Position numbers and translations under genes: made by a program. 64,000 bases of DNA from UBA946 sp031550725 (GTDB lineage Bacteria; Bacillota; Clostridia; Oscillospirales; Ruminococcaceae): assembly GCA_031550725.1 (NCBI GenBank), contig JAVBOH010000006.1, forward strand, positions 56,763 through 120,762, given 5' to 3'. Under the pieces are notes generated by a model. It was not told where the DNA came from. It was given only the letters and a program-made list of their open reading frames with translations, and searched no databases. This document shows positions 8,005-17,007 of the stretch, piece by piece; position 1 is the stretch's first letter; the number at the start of each line of letters is the position of its first letter.

Positions 8005-9411
8005 AATAAGGTTAAAAAGCCTACGTTTTTTATTGTTTTTATACTGATTGCTGTTTTTGCAGTTTCGGTAATTTTTGGATGGACTTCTTATTATGGCGAT
8101 ATCTCTAAGATTCATATTAAGGGTGTTAACGATATCCGTTTTGGTATTGATATCAAGGGTGGTGTTGACGTTACCTTTACTTCTCCTGAAGATATCGATG
8201 CTACTGATTCCCAACTTGATTCCGCTAAGGAAGTTATTGTTCAGCGTATGATTAATCTTGGTATTACTGATTATGAATGTTATATCGACTATAACAGTGA
8301 CAGAATTATCGTTCGTTTTCCTTGGAAAGAGAGTGAGGCTAATTTCGACCCTGAGGCTGCTGTTAAGGAGCTCGGCGAAACTGCTATGCTAACATTCCGT
8401 GAGGGATATGAAACAGATGATTATGGTGTTTATACAGGAACTACTGCTGAGAATGTAATTCTTGTCGGATCTGATATTAAGCAGGCTATGGCTGCTGTTA
8501 CTTCAAGCAGCACAGGTGCTCAGGAATGGGTTGTAAGCCTTGAACTTAACAGTGATGGCGCTGCAAAATTTGCTGAAGCAACAGGCAGACTTGCACAGAC
8601 AAGAGGTGTTATTTCAATCTGGATGGATGAAACTTGTATTTCATATCCATCTGTTAACACTGCTATTACAGATGGTAAAGCTACTATCTCTGGCAGCTTT
8701 GATGCTACTTCTGCTAAAGAGCTTGCTGACAAAATTAACTCTGGTGCATTGCCATTTAAGCTAGTTACTGCAAGCTTCTCAACTATTTCACCAAGTCTTG
8801 GAACTGGTGCTCTTAATGCAATGGTACTCGCAGGACTAATTGCTTTTGCTTTTATTTCTGTTTTTATGATTGCTGTTTACAGACTTCCAGGGTTCGTTTC
8901 TGTTATTGCACTTGTTGGTCAGGTTACAGGTACTCTTGCTTTCATTTCTGGTTATTTCGGGTTTATGAACAGCTCAATCCTAACTATTCCTGGTATTGCA
9001 GGTATCATCCTAGCTGTTGGTATGGGTGTTGATGCTAACGTTATCATCAGTGAGAGAATCAAGGAAGAACTTGACAGCGGCAAAACTCTTGACGGTTCAC
9101 TTAATTCAGGTTTTAAACGTGCATTTACCGCTATTCTTGACGGTAATGTTACTATGATTCTTGTTGCTATTATTCTTATGGGTGCTTTCGGTACTACTGA
9201 CAGCATTTTTGCTAAGCTATTAAAGTTTGTATTCTTTATGTTTGGACCATCTACTGCTGGTACAATCTATTCATTCGGATTTACCCTTCTAACTGGTGTT
9301 GTGCTTAACCTTTTCTTTGGTGTGTTCTGTTCTCGTTTAATGACTACATCACTTTCCAAATTCAAGGCTTTCAGAAATCCAAAGCTTTATGGAGGTGGTA
9401 ATAATGCGTAA
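8002..9411 (+). CDS. secD: Protein translocase subunit SecD
   Basis: This 469-residue RND-type membrane protein assists SecYEG-SecA export and uses the proton gradient to pull substrates out. TM1 is at about 8-27. The first periplasmic domain starts with DIKGGVDVTF, the SecD D2 motif. Five C-terminal TM helices include GIILAVGMGVDANVIISERI, the conserved TM4 motif. It starts at GTG 8002 (see the start-stop element). It overlaps secF by 8 bases, so the two are translationally coupled. SecD and SecF are separate here, whereas Bacillus has a fused SecDF. Confidence 0.95.
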   Translation: MNKVKKPTFFIVFILIAVFAVSVIFGWTSYYGDISKIHIKGVNDIRFGIDIKGGVDVTFTSPEDIDATDSQLDSAKEVIVQRMINLGITDYECYIDYNSDRIIVRFPWKESEANFDPEAAVKELGETAMLTFREGYETDDYGVYTGTTAENVILVGSDIKQAMAAVTSSSTGAQEWVVSLELNSDGAAKFAEATGRLAQTRGVISIWMDETCISYPSVNTAITDGKATISGSFDATSAKELADKINSGALPFKLVTASFSTISPSLGTGALNAMVLAGLIAFAFISVFMIAVYRLPGFVSVIALVGQVTGTLAFISGYFGFMNSSILTIPGIAGIILAVGMGVDANVIISERIKEELDSGKTLDGSLNSGFKRAFTAILDGNVTMILVAIILMGAFGTTDSIFAKLLKFVFFMFGPSTAGTIYSFGFTLLTGVVLNLFFGVFCSRLMTTSLSKFKAFRNPKLYGGGNNA

Positions 9412-10366
9412 GAAAAATTTTAATTTTGACTTCATTGGCAAAACTAAACTGTTTCTAACAATTTCTGTTGTTATGATTGCTATTTCAATTCTTTCCTCTT
9501 TCGTATTCGGTGTTAATGTTGACATCCAGTTTAAAGGCGGTACACTTATCACTTATATTTTTGATGGTGATATTGATACTTCAGAATTTGAAAAAGCTGC
9601 TGAGGATGCTTTAGGCGGTATTGGTGTTAGTACTACAACTGGTACTGATTTTGCAACAGGTAAAAACAATATTCAGGTTTCATTGCTTTCAAACTCAGGT
9701 TTAACTTCTGAAAATCAGTTTAATCTGACAAATGCATTAACTGATAAATATGCAGACAATAACCTCGTTCTTCTCGAGTCATCTGATATTTCACCTTCAT
9801 CAGGTAAGGTATTCTTCCTAAAGTGCTTGGTTGCTGTTATTTTCTCAGCTATTGTTCTTATCATTTATATTGCTTTAAGATTTAAGAACATCGGTGGTTT
9901 GCTTGGCGGTTTCTGTGCCGTTGCTGCACTTATCCATGACTGTATAATTGTTTATGGTTCATTTGTTATTCTAGGTATGTCCATTAATGCAAACTTTATG
10001 GCTGTTATTCTTACAATTCTGGGTTACTCTATTAATAATACTATCGTTATTTATGACCGTATCCGTGAAAACGAAACTCTGTTCCGTAAGGTTAAAACTC
10101 ATACTGAAATTGTTAATATGAGTATCAACCAGTCACTAACACGTTCTATCAACACTTCACTTACAACTATTTTTGCTATGCTTGCTGTAACTGTTGTTGC
10201 TGCTTTATATGGCGTTGAATCAATCATCTCTTTCTCACTTCCAATGATGATTGGTATGATTGTCGGAACTTATTCTTCTGTTTGTGTTACTTGTCCTTTC
10301 TGGCTTGTTCTTAAGGGTCTTAAGAAAGATACAAAAAAAGGCAGCAAGAAAACTGTTAAAGCTTAA
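9404..10366 (+). CDS. secF: Protein translocase subunit SecF
   Basis: This 320-residue partner of SecD has an N-terminal TM at about 14-34, a periplasmic domain beginning DIQFKGGTLITY, and five C-terminal TMs including ILGYSINNTIVIYDRIREN, the SecF TM4 signature. The C-terminal tail is Lys-rich. Start ATG 9404 has GGAGGTGG upstream, inside the end of secD; an upstream in-frame ATG at 9389 precedes the ribosome binding site. Together with secD it forms a two-gene operon from the promoter at 7921. Confidence 0.95.
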   Translation: MRKKNFNFDFIGKTKLFLTISVVMIAISILSSFVFGVNVDIQFKGGTLITYIFDGDIDTSEFEKAAEDALGGIGVSTTTGTDFATGKNNIQVSLLSNSGLTSENQFNLTNALTDKYADNNLVLLESSDISPSSGKVFFLKCLVAVIFSAIVLIIYIALRFKNIGGLLGGFCAVAALIHDCIIVYGSFVILGMSINANFMAVILTILGYSINNTIVIYDRIRENETLFRKVKTHTEIVNMSINQSLTRSINTSLTTIFAMLAVTVVAALYGVESIISFSLPMMIGMIVGTYSSVCVTCPFWLVLKGLKKDTKKGSKKTVKA

Positions 10367-10386
10367 ATTTTTAATAAAATTCAATC

Positions 10387-10410
10387 GGCTTCCATTCTTT
10401 TATGGAAGCC
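10387..10410 (+). terminator. Hairpin after secF
   Basis: GGCTTCCAT and ATGGAAGCC form a perfect 9-bp stem with a 6-base loop. There is no T-run after it, so it may be a weak terminator or an mRNA-stabilising hairpin before the next gene. Confidence 0.5.
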
Positions 10411-10443
10411 CCTTGTACTTAATTGAAAGGCAGGCGTTTTTGT

Positions 10444-11244
10444 TTGAGGGCTGGTGTTTCTACTGCTTGTCTATACCCTTCCCTGCTTGAAGATTCTTTT
10501 AAATTACTTGCCGAACATAATGTTAAAGTTACTGAAATTTTCGTTAATACAGACTGTGAGTTAAGAGATCCATACCTTTCGCAGATGCTTGACATTCAAA
10601 AAGAATATAACATCGATGTTGTTTCTATTCATCCTTATACCTGTTCTTTAGAGCCTATGATGTTTTTTACAAATTACCCTCGCAGAATTGATGATATGCT
10701 CGATTATTACAAGAATTTCTTCGAGTATATGAAAAAATTCGGCGCTAAGTATTTTATTTTTCATGGTAATAAAAGCAGTATAAATTCTTTTAATGATGAA
10801 GTTTATTTCGAACGGTTTGCTTATATGCAGGAAACTGCTTATAAATATGGCGTTACTGTTTTGCATGAAAATGTGTTTCGTGAAACCTCTGGTGACCTTG
10901 CCTTTTATAAGAGAATGGCTGATTTTATTGGTGATAAGGCTCAGTTTACTCTTGATACAAAACAAGCTCATCGCATGAACAGTGACCCAATCGAGTTTGT
11001 TCGTACACTTGGCAGCCACATCAAACACGTTCATTTTTCAGATTTTGGCAAAGATGGTGATTGCCTTAAGTTTGGTTTGGGTGAATATGATAATTTTATG
11101 CTTTTTAATGAGCTTAAAAAAGTCGGTTATAACGGTGATATTATTCTTGAACTTTACAGACATAATTTTAATAATGAAATTGACCTTACAGAAAATTATG
11201 ACAGTTTAAAAAATTACTTATTTGAAAATAATTTTAATCAATAA
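10444..11244 (+). CDS. Sugar phosphate isomerase/epimerase family TIM barrel
   Basis: This is a 266-residue xylose-isomerase-like (AP-endonuclease family 2) barrel. Likely metal ligands are visible at strand ends: FIFHGNK, VLHENVF, FTLDTKQAHR, HIKHVHFSDF and IILELYRH. Such proteins isomerise or epimerise sugars, inositols or related metabolites; the substrate cannot be told. The start is set at TTG 10444 (MRAGVSTACLYP), the usual N-terminus, with AGG nine bases upstream. TTG 10423 would be an alternative. It lies between secF and the glycyl-tRNA synthetase gene. A second, distantly similar barrel is encoded at 17008. Confidence 0.8.
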   Translation: MRAGVSTACLYPSLLEDSFKLLAEHNVKVTEIFVNTDCELRDPYLSQMLDIQKEYNIDVVSIHPYTCSLEPMMFFTNYPRRIDDMLDYYKNFFEYMKKFGAKYFIFHGNKSSINSFNDEVYFERFAYMQETAYKYGVTVLHENVFRETSGDLAFYKRMADFIGDKAQFTLDTKQAHRMNSDPIEFVRTLGSHIKHVHFSDFGKDGDCLKFGLGEYDNFMLFNELKKVGYNGDIILELYRHNFNNEIDLTENYDSLKNYLFENNFNQ

Positions 11245-11264
11245 ATTTATATGAGGTGTTTACT

Positions 11265-12635
11265 ATGGCTGAAAAAACTATGGATAAAATTGTTGCACTA
11301 TGCAAAAACCGTGGTTATGTATACCCAGGTTCTGAAATTTACGGTGGTCTTGCTAACACTTGGGATTACGGTCCTTTAGGTGTTGAGCTAAAAAACAATA
11401 TTAAAAAGGCTTGGTGGAAAAAATTCGTTCAGGAGTCCCCTTACAATGTTGGTCTTGATTCTGCTATCCTTATGAATCCACAGACTTGGGTTGCATCTGG
11501 TCATGTTGGCGGTTTCTCTGATCCACTTATGGACTGTAAGGAATGTAAAACTCGTCATAGAGCTGACCAGCTTATTGAGGCTCAGTCTGATGCTAATCCT
11601 GCTGGCTGGAGCAACGACCAGATGGCTGATTTTATTGAACAGAATGACATTAAGTGTCCTAGCTGCGGCAAGAAGAATTTCACTTCTATCCGTCAGTTTA
11701 ACCTTATGTTCAAAACTTTTCAGGGTATTACTGAGGATTCAAAGGCTGAACTTTATCTTCGTCCTGAAACTGCACAGGGTATTTTCGTAAACTTTGCAAA
11801 TATTCAGAGAACTTCTCGTAAAAAAGTACCTTTCGGTGTTGCACAGATTGGTAAATCTTTCAGAAATGAAATCACTCCTGGTAACTTCATTTTCCGTGTT
11901 CGTGAGTTTGAACAGATGGAGCTTGAATTTTTCTGTAAGCCAGGTACTGACCTTGAATGGTTCCAGTACTGGAGAACTTATTGCAAGGAATTTTTACTAG
12001 GTCTTGGTATTAAAGAAGAAAACCTAAGACTTCGTGACCATGATGCTGACGAGCTTTCATTCTATTCAAAGGCTACTACTGACTTTGAATACAAGTTCCC
12101 ATTTGGCTGGGGTGAGCTTTGGGGTATTGCTGACAGAACTGATTATGACTTAACCCAGCATATTAACCACAGTGGCAAGTCATTGGAATATTTTGATCCA
12201 GAGGATAATTCCAAATATATTCCTTATGTTATTGAGCCATCCTTGGGCGTTGAGAGATTGTTCCTTTCAATCGTTTCTGAGGCTTATGATGAAGAAGAAA
12301 TTGGCGAGGGTGATGTTCGTACCGTTATGCACCTCCATCCTGCACTTGCACCAGTCAAGGCTGCTGTTCTTCCTCTTGTTAAAAAGCTAAAAGAGCCTGC
12401 ACTTGAAGTGTTTAATAAGCTTGCTAAAAAATATAACATTGAATATGATGAAGCTGGTCAGATTGGTAAGAGATATCGCCGTCAGGATGAAATCGGTACT
12501 CCATTCTGTATCACTTTTGACTTTGATTCACTTGAAGATAACTGTGTTACTGTTCGTGAAAGAGATTCAATGAAGCAGGAAAGAATTGCAATTGATAATC
12601 TTGTAGCTTATCTTGATGAAAAGCTTGAATACTAA
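11265..12635 (+). CDS. glyS: Glycyl-tRNA synthetase (alpha2 type)
   Basis: This 456-residue class II synthetase is the single-chain dimer type shared with archaea and eukaryotes, not the bacterial alpha2beta2 type. It shows the N-terminal GGLANTWDYGPLG motif, an insertion with CxxC pairs (DCKEC and CPSCG) that probably binds zinc, motif 2 (FRNEITPGNFIFRVREFEQME) and motif 3 (EPSLGVERLFL). The C-terminal anticodon-binding domain starts near residue 370. Start ATG 11265 follows GAGGTG. No T-box leader is visible in the 20-base gap upstream. Confidence 0.95.
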   Translation: MAEKTMDKIVALCKNRGYVYPGSEIYGGLANTWDYGPLGVELKNNIKKAWWKKFVQESPYNVGLDSAILMNPQTWVASGHVGGFSDPLMDCKECKTRHRADQLIEAQSDANPAGWSNDQMADFIEQNDIKCPSCGKKNFTSIRQFNLMFKTFQGITEDSKAELYLRPETAQGIFVNFANIQRTSRKKVPFGVAQIGKSFRNEITPGNFIFRVREFEQMELEFFCKPGTDLEWFQYWRTYCKEFLLGLGIKEENLRLRDHDADELSFYSKATTDFEYKFPFGWGELWGIADRTDYDLTQHINHSGKSLEYFDPEDNSKYIPYVIEPSLGVERLFLSIVSEAYDEEEIGEGDVRTVMHLHPALAPVKAAVLPLVKKLKEPALEVFNKLAKKYNIEYDEAGQIGKRYRRQDEIGTPFCITFDFDSLEDNCVTVRERDSMKQERIAIDNLVAYLDEKLEY

Positions 12636-12647
12636 TATATAAAATTT

Positions 12648-12697
12648 CCCCTTAAGTAATTTGCCATGAATTTGGCTTTAACTTAAGGGGTGTTTTA
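12648..12697 (+). terminator. Terminator of the glycyl-tRNA synthetase gene
   Basis: CCCCTTAAGT (12648-12657) and ACTTAAGGGG (12681-12690) form a perfect 10-bp stem, followed by TGTTTT. Confidence 0.85.
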
Positions 12698-12708
12698 TAC
12701 TATTTTAT

Positions 12709-12790
12709 AATCAAGTAGTATCTCGAAAAAACACCGTTTTTTCGAGGATAAAATCAAGCATAGCTTGATTATTCAGTACGTATTACTTAA
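12709..12790 (+). repeat. Modular dispersed repeat, copy A
   Basis: The order is AATCAAGTAGTAT, an 11-bp hairpin (CTCGAAAAAAC-ACC-GTTTTTTCGAG, 12722-12746), GATAA, an 8-bp hairpin (12752-12770) and ATTCAGTACGTATTA. The flanks and spacing match copies at 58166 and 63703, while the hairpin arms have different sequences. The upstream TGCAAG module of the other copies is missing here. Confidence 0.65.
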
Positions 12791-12826
12791 AAAGGCTATA
12801 CAATTCAACACTTTTGTATAGCCTTT
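12791..12826. terminator. Bidirectional terminator
   Basis: AAAGGCTATACAA and TTGTATAGCCTTT form a perfect 13-bp stem with a 10-base loop. It ends the minus-strand acyl-CoA synthetase operon and could act on both strands. Confidence 0.85.
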
Positions 12827-12837
12827 AATATTATTAA

Positions 12838-14499
12838 TTACTTATTATCAGACTTCTCACGAATTTCAACACGTCTGATTTTACCGCTGATTGTCTTTGG
12901 AAGTTCATCAACAAATTCAACGATACGAGGATATTTGTATGGTGCAGTTAAATTCTTAACATGCTCCTGAAGCTCCTTGATAAGCTTTTCATCGCCCTTG
13001 CCCTTGTATTCATCACGAAGTACAATAGTTGCCTTAACAACCTGACCTCTGATTGGGTCTTTAGCACCAGTAACAGCAACTTCAAGTACGGATGGATGTT
13101 CAAGCAATACGCTTTCAATTTCGAATGGTCCAATACGGTAGCCAGATGCCTTAATCAAGTCATCAGTACGTCCAACATACCAAAGGTATCCTTCTTCATC
13201 TCTCCATGCAGTATCACCTGTATGATAAATGCCATCACTCCATACATTTTTAGTTGCATCTTCATTTTTATAGTAACCCTTAAACATACCAAATCTGTCA
13301 CGACTATCAGTACGAATAACAATTTCACCAGTTTCACCACTAGGAAGTGAGTTCCCATCAGAATCGATAATATCAACATCATAAAGTGCAATCGGTTTAC
13401 CCATTGAACCAGGCTTTGGCTCCATACCAGGAATATTTGCAGCAATTACAACAGTTTCAGTCTGACCGAAACCTTCCATTAGCTTAATACCTGTAAGCTT
13501 ATACCAGCCATTGAATACTTCTGGGCTAAGTGCCTCGCCTGCGATTGTGCAATACTTAAGGCTTGTCAAGTCATACTTCTCAACATCTGTAAGCATAAGC
13601 ATTCTGAACATCGTTGGAGGTGCACAAAGAGAAGTGATTTTATACTGCTCAATCTTGCTAAGGATATCCTCTGCCTTGAAACGATTAAAGTCAAATACAA
13701 ATACAGTAGCGCCGCAAAGGAACTGACCATACATTTTCCCCCACATACTCTTTGCCCAGCCAGTTTCAGAGATAGTAAGGTGGATACTTTCATCATTAAG
13801 GTTATGCCAGTGCTTTGCAGTAAACAAATGAGAAATTGAATACTTATAGCTATGCATTACCATCTTTGGATAACCAGTTGTTCCGGAAGTAAAATAAAGT
13901 AACATATCCTCTGAAACATTAGTCGGTACACGTTCAAATGAATCAGGATATTTTTCGATTTCTTCATCAAAGTTAATCCATCCATCACGTGAATCCTTAA
14001 CGATGAACTTTTCCTTGATACCCTTATAATCTTCCAAGGATTCTTCAACGCTTGCAGTTACAGTACCTTCAGCAGTTGCAACGATATATGAAACTTCAGC
14101 AGCTTCGAAACGGTATACATAATCTTTCTTAACAAGCTGATTTGTTGCAGGAATTAATATAGCACCAATCTTGCAAAGTCCCATTGCCAAGAACCAGAAC
14201 TGATAGTGTCTTTTAAGTACTGCCATAACCTTGTCACCTTTTTTGATACCATGAGCAACAAGCATATTTGCAACCTGATTTGACTTCTTTGACAATTCCT
14301 CATAGGAAATAATCTTTTCATCACCAGCATCATTGCACCAAAGCAATGCAGTATGATTAGCATCAATCTTAGCAAGCTCGTCGATAACATCATAAGCAAA
14401 GTTAAAATTATCAGGTACATTTATCTCGAATTTATTGAGGATACCGTTACTGTCACGTCCCTCTGTTACGAATTTTTCATTAAAATTTCTCATATTCAT
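12838..14499 (-). CDS. AMP-forming acyl-CoA synthetase
   Basis: This 553-residue adenylate-forming enzyme makes acyl-CoA from a carboxylic acid, ATP and CoA. It has the A3 phosphate loop YFTSGTTGYPKMV, the A5 region GFGQTET, the A7/A8 hinge (HTGDTAWRDEEGYLWYVGR) and the A10 catalytic Lys in PKTISGKIRR. The family is medium-chain or acetyl-CoA-synthetase-like (MACS); the acid is unknown. GGAGG lies 12 bases before ATG 14499. It is the last gene of the unit gph, XRE-cupin, acyl-CoA synthetase, 20 bases after the regulator gene, which may control it. Confidence 0.9.
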   Translation of the reverse strand: MNMRNFNEKFVTEGRDSNGILNKFEINVPDNFNFAYDVIDELAKIDANHTALLWCNDAGDEKIISYEELSKKSNQVANMLVAHGIKKGDKVMAVLKRHYQFWFLAMGLCKIGAILIPATNQLVKKDYVYRFEAAEVSYIVATAEGTVTASVEESLEDYKGIKEKFIVKDSRDGWINFDEEIEKYPDSFERVPTNVSEDMLLYFTSGTTGYPKMVMHSYKYSISHLFTAKHWHNLNDESIHLTISETGWAKSMWGKMYGQFLCGATVFVFDFNRFKAEDILSKIEQYKITSLCAPPTMFRMLMLTDVEKYDLTSLKYCTIAGEALSPEVFNGWYKLTGIKLMEGFGQTETVVIAANIPGMEPKPGSMGKPIALYDVDIIDSDGNSLPSGETGEIVIRTDSRDRFGMFKGYYKNEDATKNVWSDGIYHTGDTAWRDEEGYLWYVGRTDDLIKASGYRIGPFEIESVLLEHPSVLEVAVTGAKDPIRGQVVKATIVLRDEYKGKGDEKLIKELQEHVKNLTAPYKYPRIVEFVDELPKTISGKIRRVEIREKSDNK

Positions 14500-14519
14500 G
14501 TCTATGATATTCCTCCAAA

Positions 14520-15083
14520 TTACTTCATTAAGATAGCTAAAAATTCACACTTTTCACCGTTTGCAGCAATCATGCCATGTGGTGCTGATGAATCATAAAT
14601 AATCGAATCGCCTGCTGTCAATAGCTTTTCCTTGCCATCAATGCTAAGCTTTAATGTTCCTGAAATAATATAATCAAATTCCTGTCCATCATGAACGGAT
14701 AGTGAAATCGGCTTATCCTGTTCTTCTGCGTTATATGGAGCAATTACAAGGAATGGCTCGATTTTCTTGTTCTTGAAAAGGTATGCAAGATGCTGATATT
14801 CAAAGCTCTCACGCCTTTTTACAGGAAGTCCTGTTCCCTTTCTGACAACACTGTACTTCTTAAGCTTAGGATTTTCACCTGTTAATAATTCAATAATGTC
14901 AACGCCCAAAATTTCTGCACACTTATATATAAATGTAACTGAAAAATCCTTTTCACCCTGTTCGATAAGCTCGTAATCAGCCATTGATGTACCTGTTTTT
15001 TCGCACATTTCCTCTGCGGAAACATTAAGAATATCACGCAAGCCCTTTAGTCTTTCTGCTACTTCTTTGATACTGTAATTCAT
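14520..15083 (-). CDS. XRE-family regulator with cupin sensor domain
   Basis: This 187-residue transcription factor has an HTH_XRE domain at about residues 5-62 (LKGLRDILNVSAEEMCEKTG) and a C-terminal cupin barrel at about 110-185 (HDGQEFDYIISGTLKLSIDG). The cupin probably senses a small molecule. The family often controls adjacent metabolic genes. It lies 2 bases after gph and 20 bases before the acyl-CoA synthetase gene, so it likely regulates the synthetase in response to a carboxylate-derived ligand; this is inference from position. Confidence 0.88.
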   Translation of the reverse strand: MNYSIKEVAERLKGLRDILNVSAEEMCEKTGTSMADYELIEQGEKDFSVTFIYKCAEILGVDIIELLTGENPKLKKYSVVRKGTGLPVKRRESFEYQHLAYLFKNKKIEPFLVIAPYNAEEQDKPISLSVHDGQEFDYIISGTLKLSIDGKEKLLTAGDSIIYDSSAPHGMIAANGEKCEFLAILMK

Positions 15084-15085
15084 AA

Positions 15086-15742
15086 TTACATCTCCTTTTC
15101 AATAAATTTATAAATGTCAAACGGTGTTTTTGCTATAAAATCCGCACCGCTTGATAATAATTCTTCTTCAGTCCGAAATCCCCATAAACAACCTATGGAC
15201 TTTAAACCTGAATTTTTTCCAGTATAAATATCAACATTTGAATCTCCTATAAACACAGCATCTAAGCTATCCGTATCAAATGCATCTAAAATATGGTAAA
15301 CTATTTCAGGTGATGGCTTTTTCGGAATATTCTTTGTAAACCCTTTTACATAATCAAATGTATCTCCGAATATTTCTGATACTATTTTTTTAGCAAACTC
15401 ATCAGGTTTGTTTGTAGCAACAGCAAGACTTATGCCTTTATTTTTTAATTCTTCCAAAAGCTCTTTAATTCCATCATATTCATAAGTATTCTTGACATAA
15501 TTTTCAGAATAATGCTTTTCAAAATCAGGTTTTATACTTAAAACATATTCATCACTTTTCATATCATCAGGCAATGAACGTCTTAAAAGTTCAAACATAC
15601 CATTTCCAACGAAATACTTAAATTCATCGAGCTCATGCAAAGGATACCCATGCAGTTTTAATGTGTAATTCACAGCGTTAGCTAAATCCTGCAATGAATT
15701 GATAAGAGTGCCGTCCAAATCGAAAATTGCTAGTTTAATCAT
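15086..15742 (-). CDS. gph: HAD hydrolase, phosphoglycolate phosphatase-like
   Basis: This is a 218-residue HAD subfamily IA phosphatase. Motif I DLDGT is at 8-12 (Asp8 nucleophile, Asp10 acid), motif II is ATNKP, the motif III Lys lies in KKPSPE, and motif IV is GDSNVD. A helical cap at about 18-85 fits Gph. The substrate could be 2-phosphoglycolate or pyrophosphate as in PpaX. ATG 15742 follows GGAGG by 5 bases; longer in-frame starts would lie upstream of this site. It is the first gene after a promoter at 15785. Confidence 0.85.
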   Translation of the reverse strand: MIKLAIFDLDGTLINSLQDLANAVNYTLKLHGYPLHELDEFKYFVGNGMFELLRRSLPDDMKSDEYVLSIKPDFEKHYSENYVKNTYEYDGIKELLEELKNKGISLAVATNKPDEFAKKIVSEIFGDTFDYVKGFTKNIPKKPSPEIVYHILDAFDTDSLDAVFIGDSNVDIYTGKNSGLKSIGCLWGFRTEEELLSSGADFIAKTPFDIYKFIEKEM

Positions 15743-15784
15743 CAGTTCCTCCATTGGTATCCCAATAAGTTTACCGTTATCTAT

Positions 15785-15813
15785 ATTATAACATATAGAA
15801 ATGTGTATTGCAA
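15785..15813 (-). promoter_or_regulatory. Predicted promoter of gph-regulator-acyl-CoA synthetase
   Basis: On the minus strand, TTGCAA (15813-15808), 17 bases and a perfect TATAAT (15790-15785). Confidence 0.65.
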
Positions 15814-15861
15814 TAATTATAACCAAATAGAATACCTTATCTATATTAATTTATAGCATTA

Positions 15862-16995
15862 TTATTTCAGCTTTGATGATAACAATGTCGAATATCTTGC
15901 CCTAAATTCCTCAAATGTACCCTCATCAAGCGCATCTCTGATACGTTCCATAAGAGTGTTGTAGAAATACAAATTATGCATAACAGCCAAACGTCCTGCA
16001 AGCTGTTCATTAGCCTTAAACAAGTGACGAATATAACTTCTAGAAAAATTCTGACAGGTAGGACAGTCACATTCAGGATCAATCGGGCTGTCATCAAGCT
16101 CATAGCATTTATTTGTTGCATGCATAATACCACTCCATGTAAAAATCGTTGCATGACGTGCATTTCTGCTTGGCATAACACAGTCAAAAAGGTCAATTCC
16201 ACGTGCAACTGCTTCAATCAAGTTGGATGGAGTTCCAACACCCATCAGATAACGTATCTTATGCTTTGGCATAAATGGCTCAACAGCATCAATTATACGG
16301 TACATATCCTCTGTTGCCTCGCCAACTGCAAGTCCGCCGATAGCATAACCGTCAAGATCAAGCTTTTCGATTTCCTGCATATGAGCAATTCGCAAATCCT
16401 CATATGTACATCCTTGATTTATACCGAACAACATCTGTTTTTTGTTGATAGTATCATATAAAGCATTAAGCCTTTCCATTTCATCTTTACAACGGTACAA
16501 CCATCTGGTTGTACGCTCACATGACTTTTTTGAATATTCATGTGTTGCAGGATTTTCCACACATTCATCAAATGCCATTGCAATTGTTGATGCAAGGTTT
16601 GACTGAATTTGCATACTTTCCTCAGGTCCCATAAAAATCTTTTTACCATCAACATGAGAATTAAAGTATACACCCTCCTCCTTGATTTTACGGAGCTTTG
16701 CAAGTGAAAACACTTGAAATCCACCGCTGTCCGTAAGGATAGGCTTTTTCCAGTTCATAAATTTATGAAGTCCACCCATTTCCCTTATAACCTTGTCCGA
16801 CGGACGAACATGAAGATGATATGTATTACAAAGCTCCACCTGACACTTTAAATCCACTAAATCAATTGAAGATATACCACCTTTTATAGCAGCAGCAGTA
16901 CCGACATTCATAAAGCATGGTGTTTGAAAAGTGCCGTGTACTGTTTCAAATTGTCCTCGTCTTGCCTTGTTTTCTTGTTTAAGTAATGTATACAT
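15862..16995 (-). CDS. tgt: Queuine/preQ1 tRNA-guanine transglycosylase
   Basis: This 377-residue TIM-barrel enzyme swaps guanine 34 for preQ1 in tRNAs with GUN anticodons. Visible are DSGGFQVFSL, with the active Asp of the substrate pocket, and GVGTPSNLIEAVARGIDLFDC followed by PSRNARH. The zinc site CDCPTC is completed by a His further on. Start ATG 16995 has GGAG six bases before it. It is cotranscribed with queA; a small TIM-barrel gene is inserted between them, 12 bases upstream. Confidence 0.95.
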   Translation of the reverse strand: MYTLLKQENKARRGQFETVHGTFQTPCFMNVGTAAAIKGGISSIDLVDLKCQVELCNTYHLHVRPSDKVIREMGGLHKFMNWKKPILTDSGGFQVFSLAKLRKIKEEGVYFNSHVDGKKIFMGPEESMQIQSNLASTIAMAFDECVENPATHEYSKKSCERTTRWLYRCKDEMERLNALYDTINKKQMLFGINQGCTYEDLRIAHMQEIEKLDLDGYAIGGLAVGEATEDMYRIIDAVEPFMPKHKIRYLMGVGTPSNLIEAVARGIDLFDCVMPSRNARHATIFTWSGIMHATNKCYELDDSPIDPECDCPTCQNFSRSYIRHLFKANEQLAGRLAVMHNLYFYNTLMERIRDALDEGTFEEFRARYSTLLSSKLK

Positions 16996-17007
16996 TGAAT
17001 ACTCCAA

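Noticed and set aside
11226..11264. T-box leader for the glycyl-tRNA synthetase gene
   Set aside because: The gap to the upstream gene is only about 20 bases, too short for a T-box.
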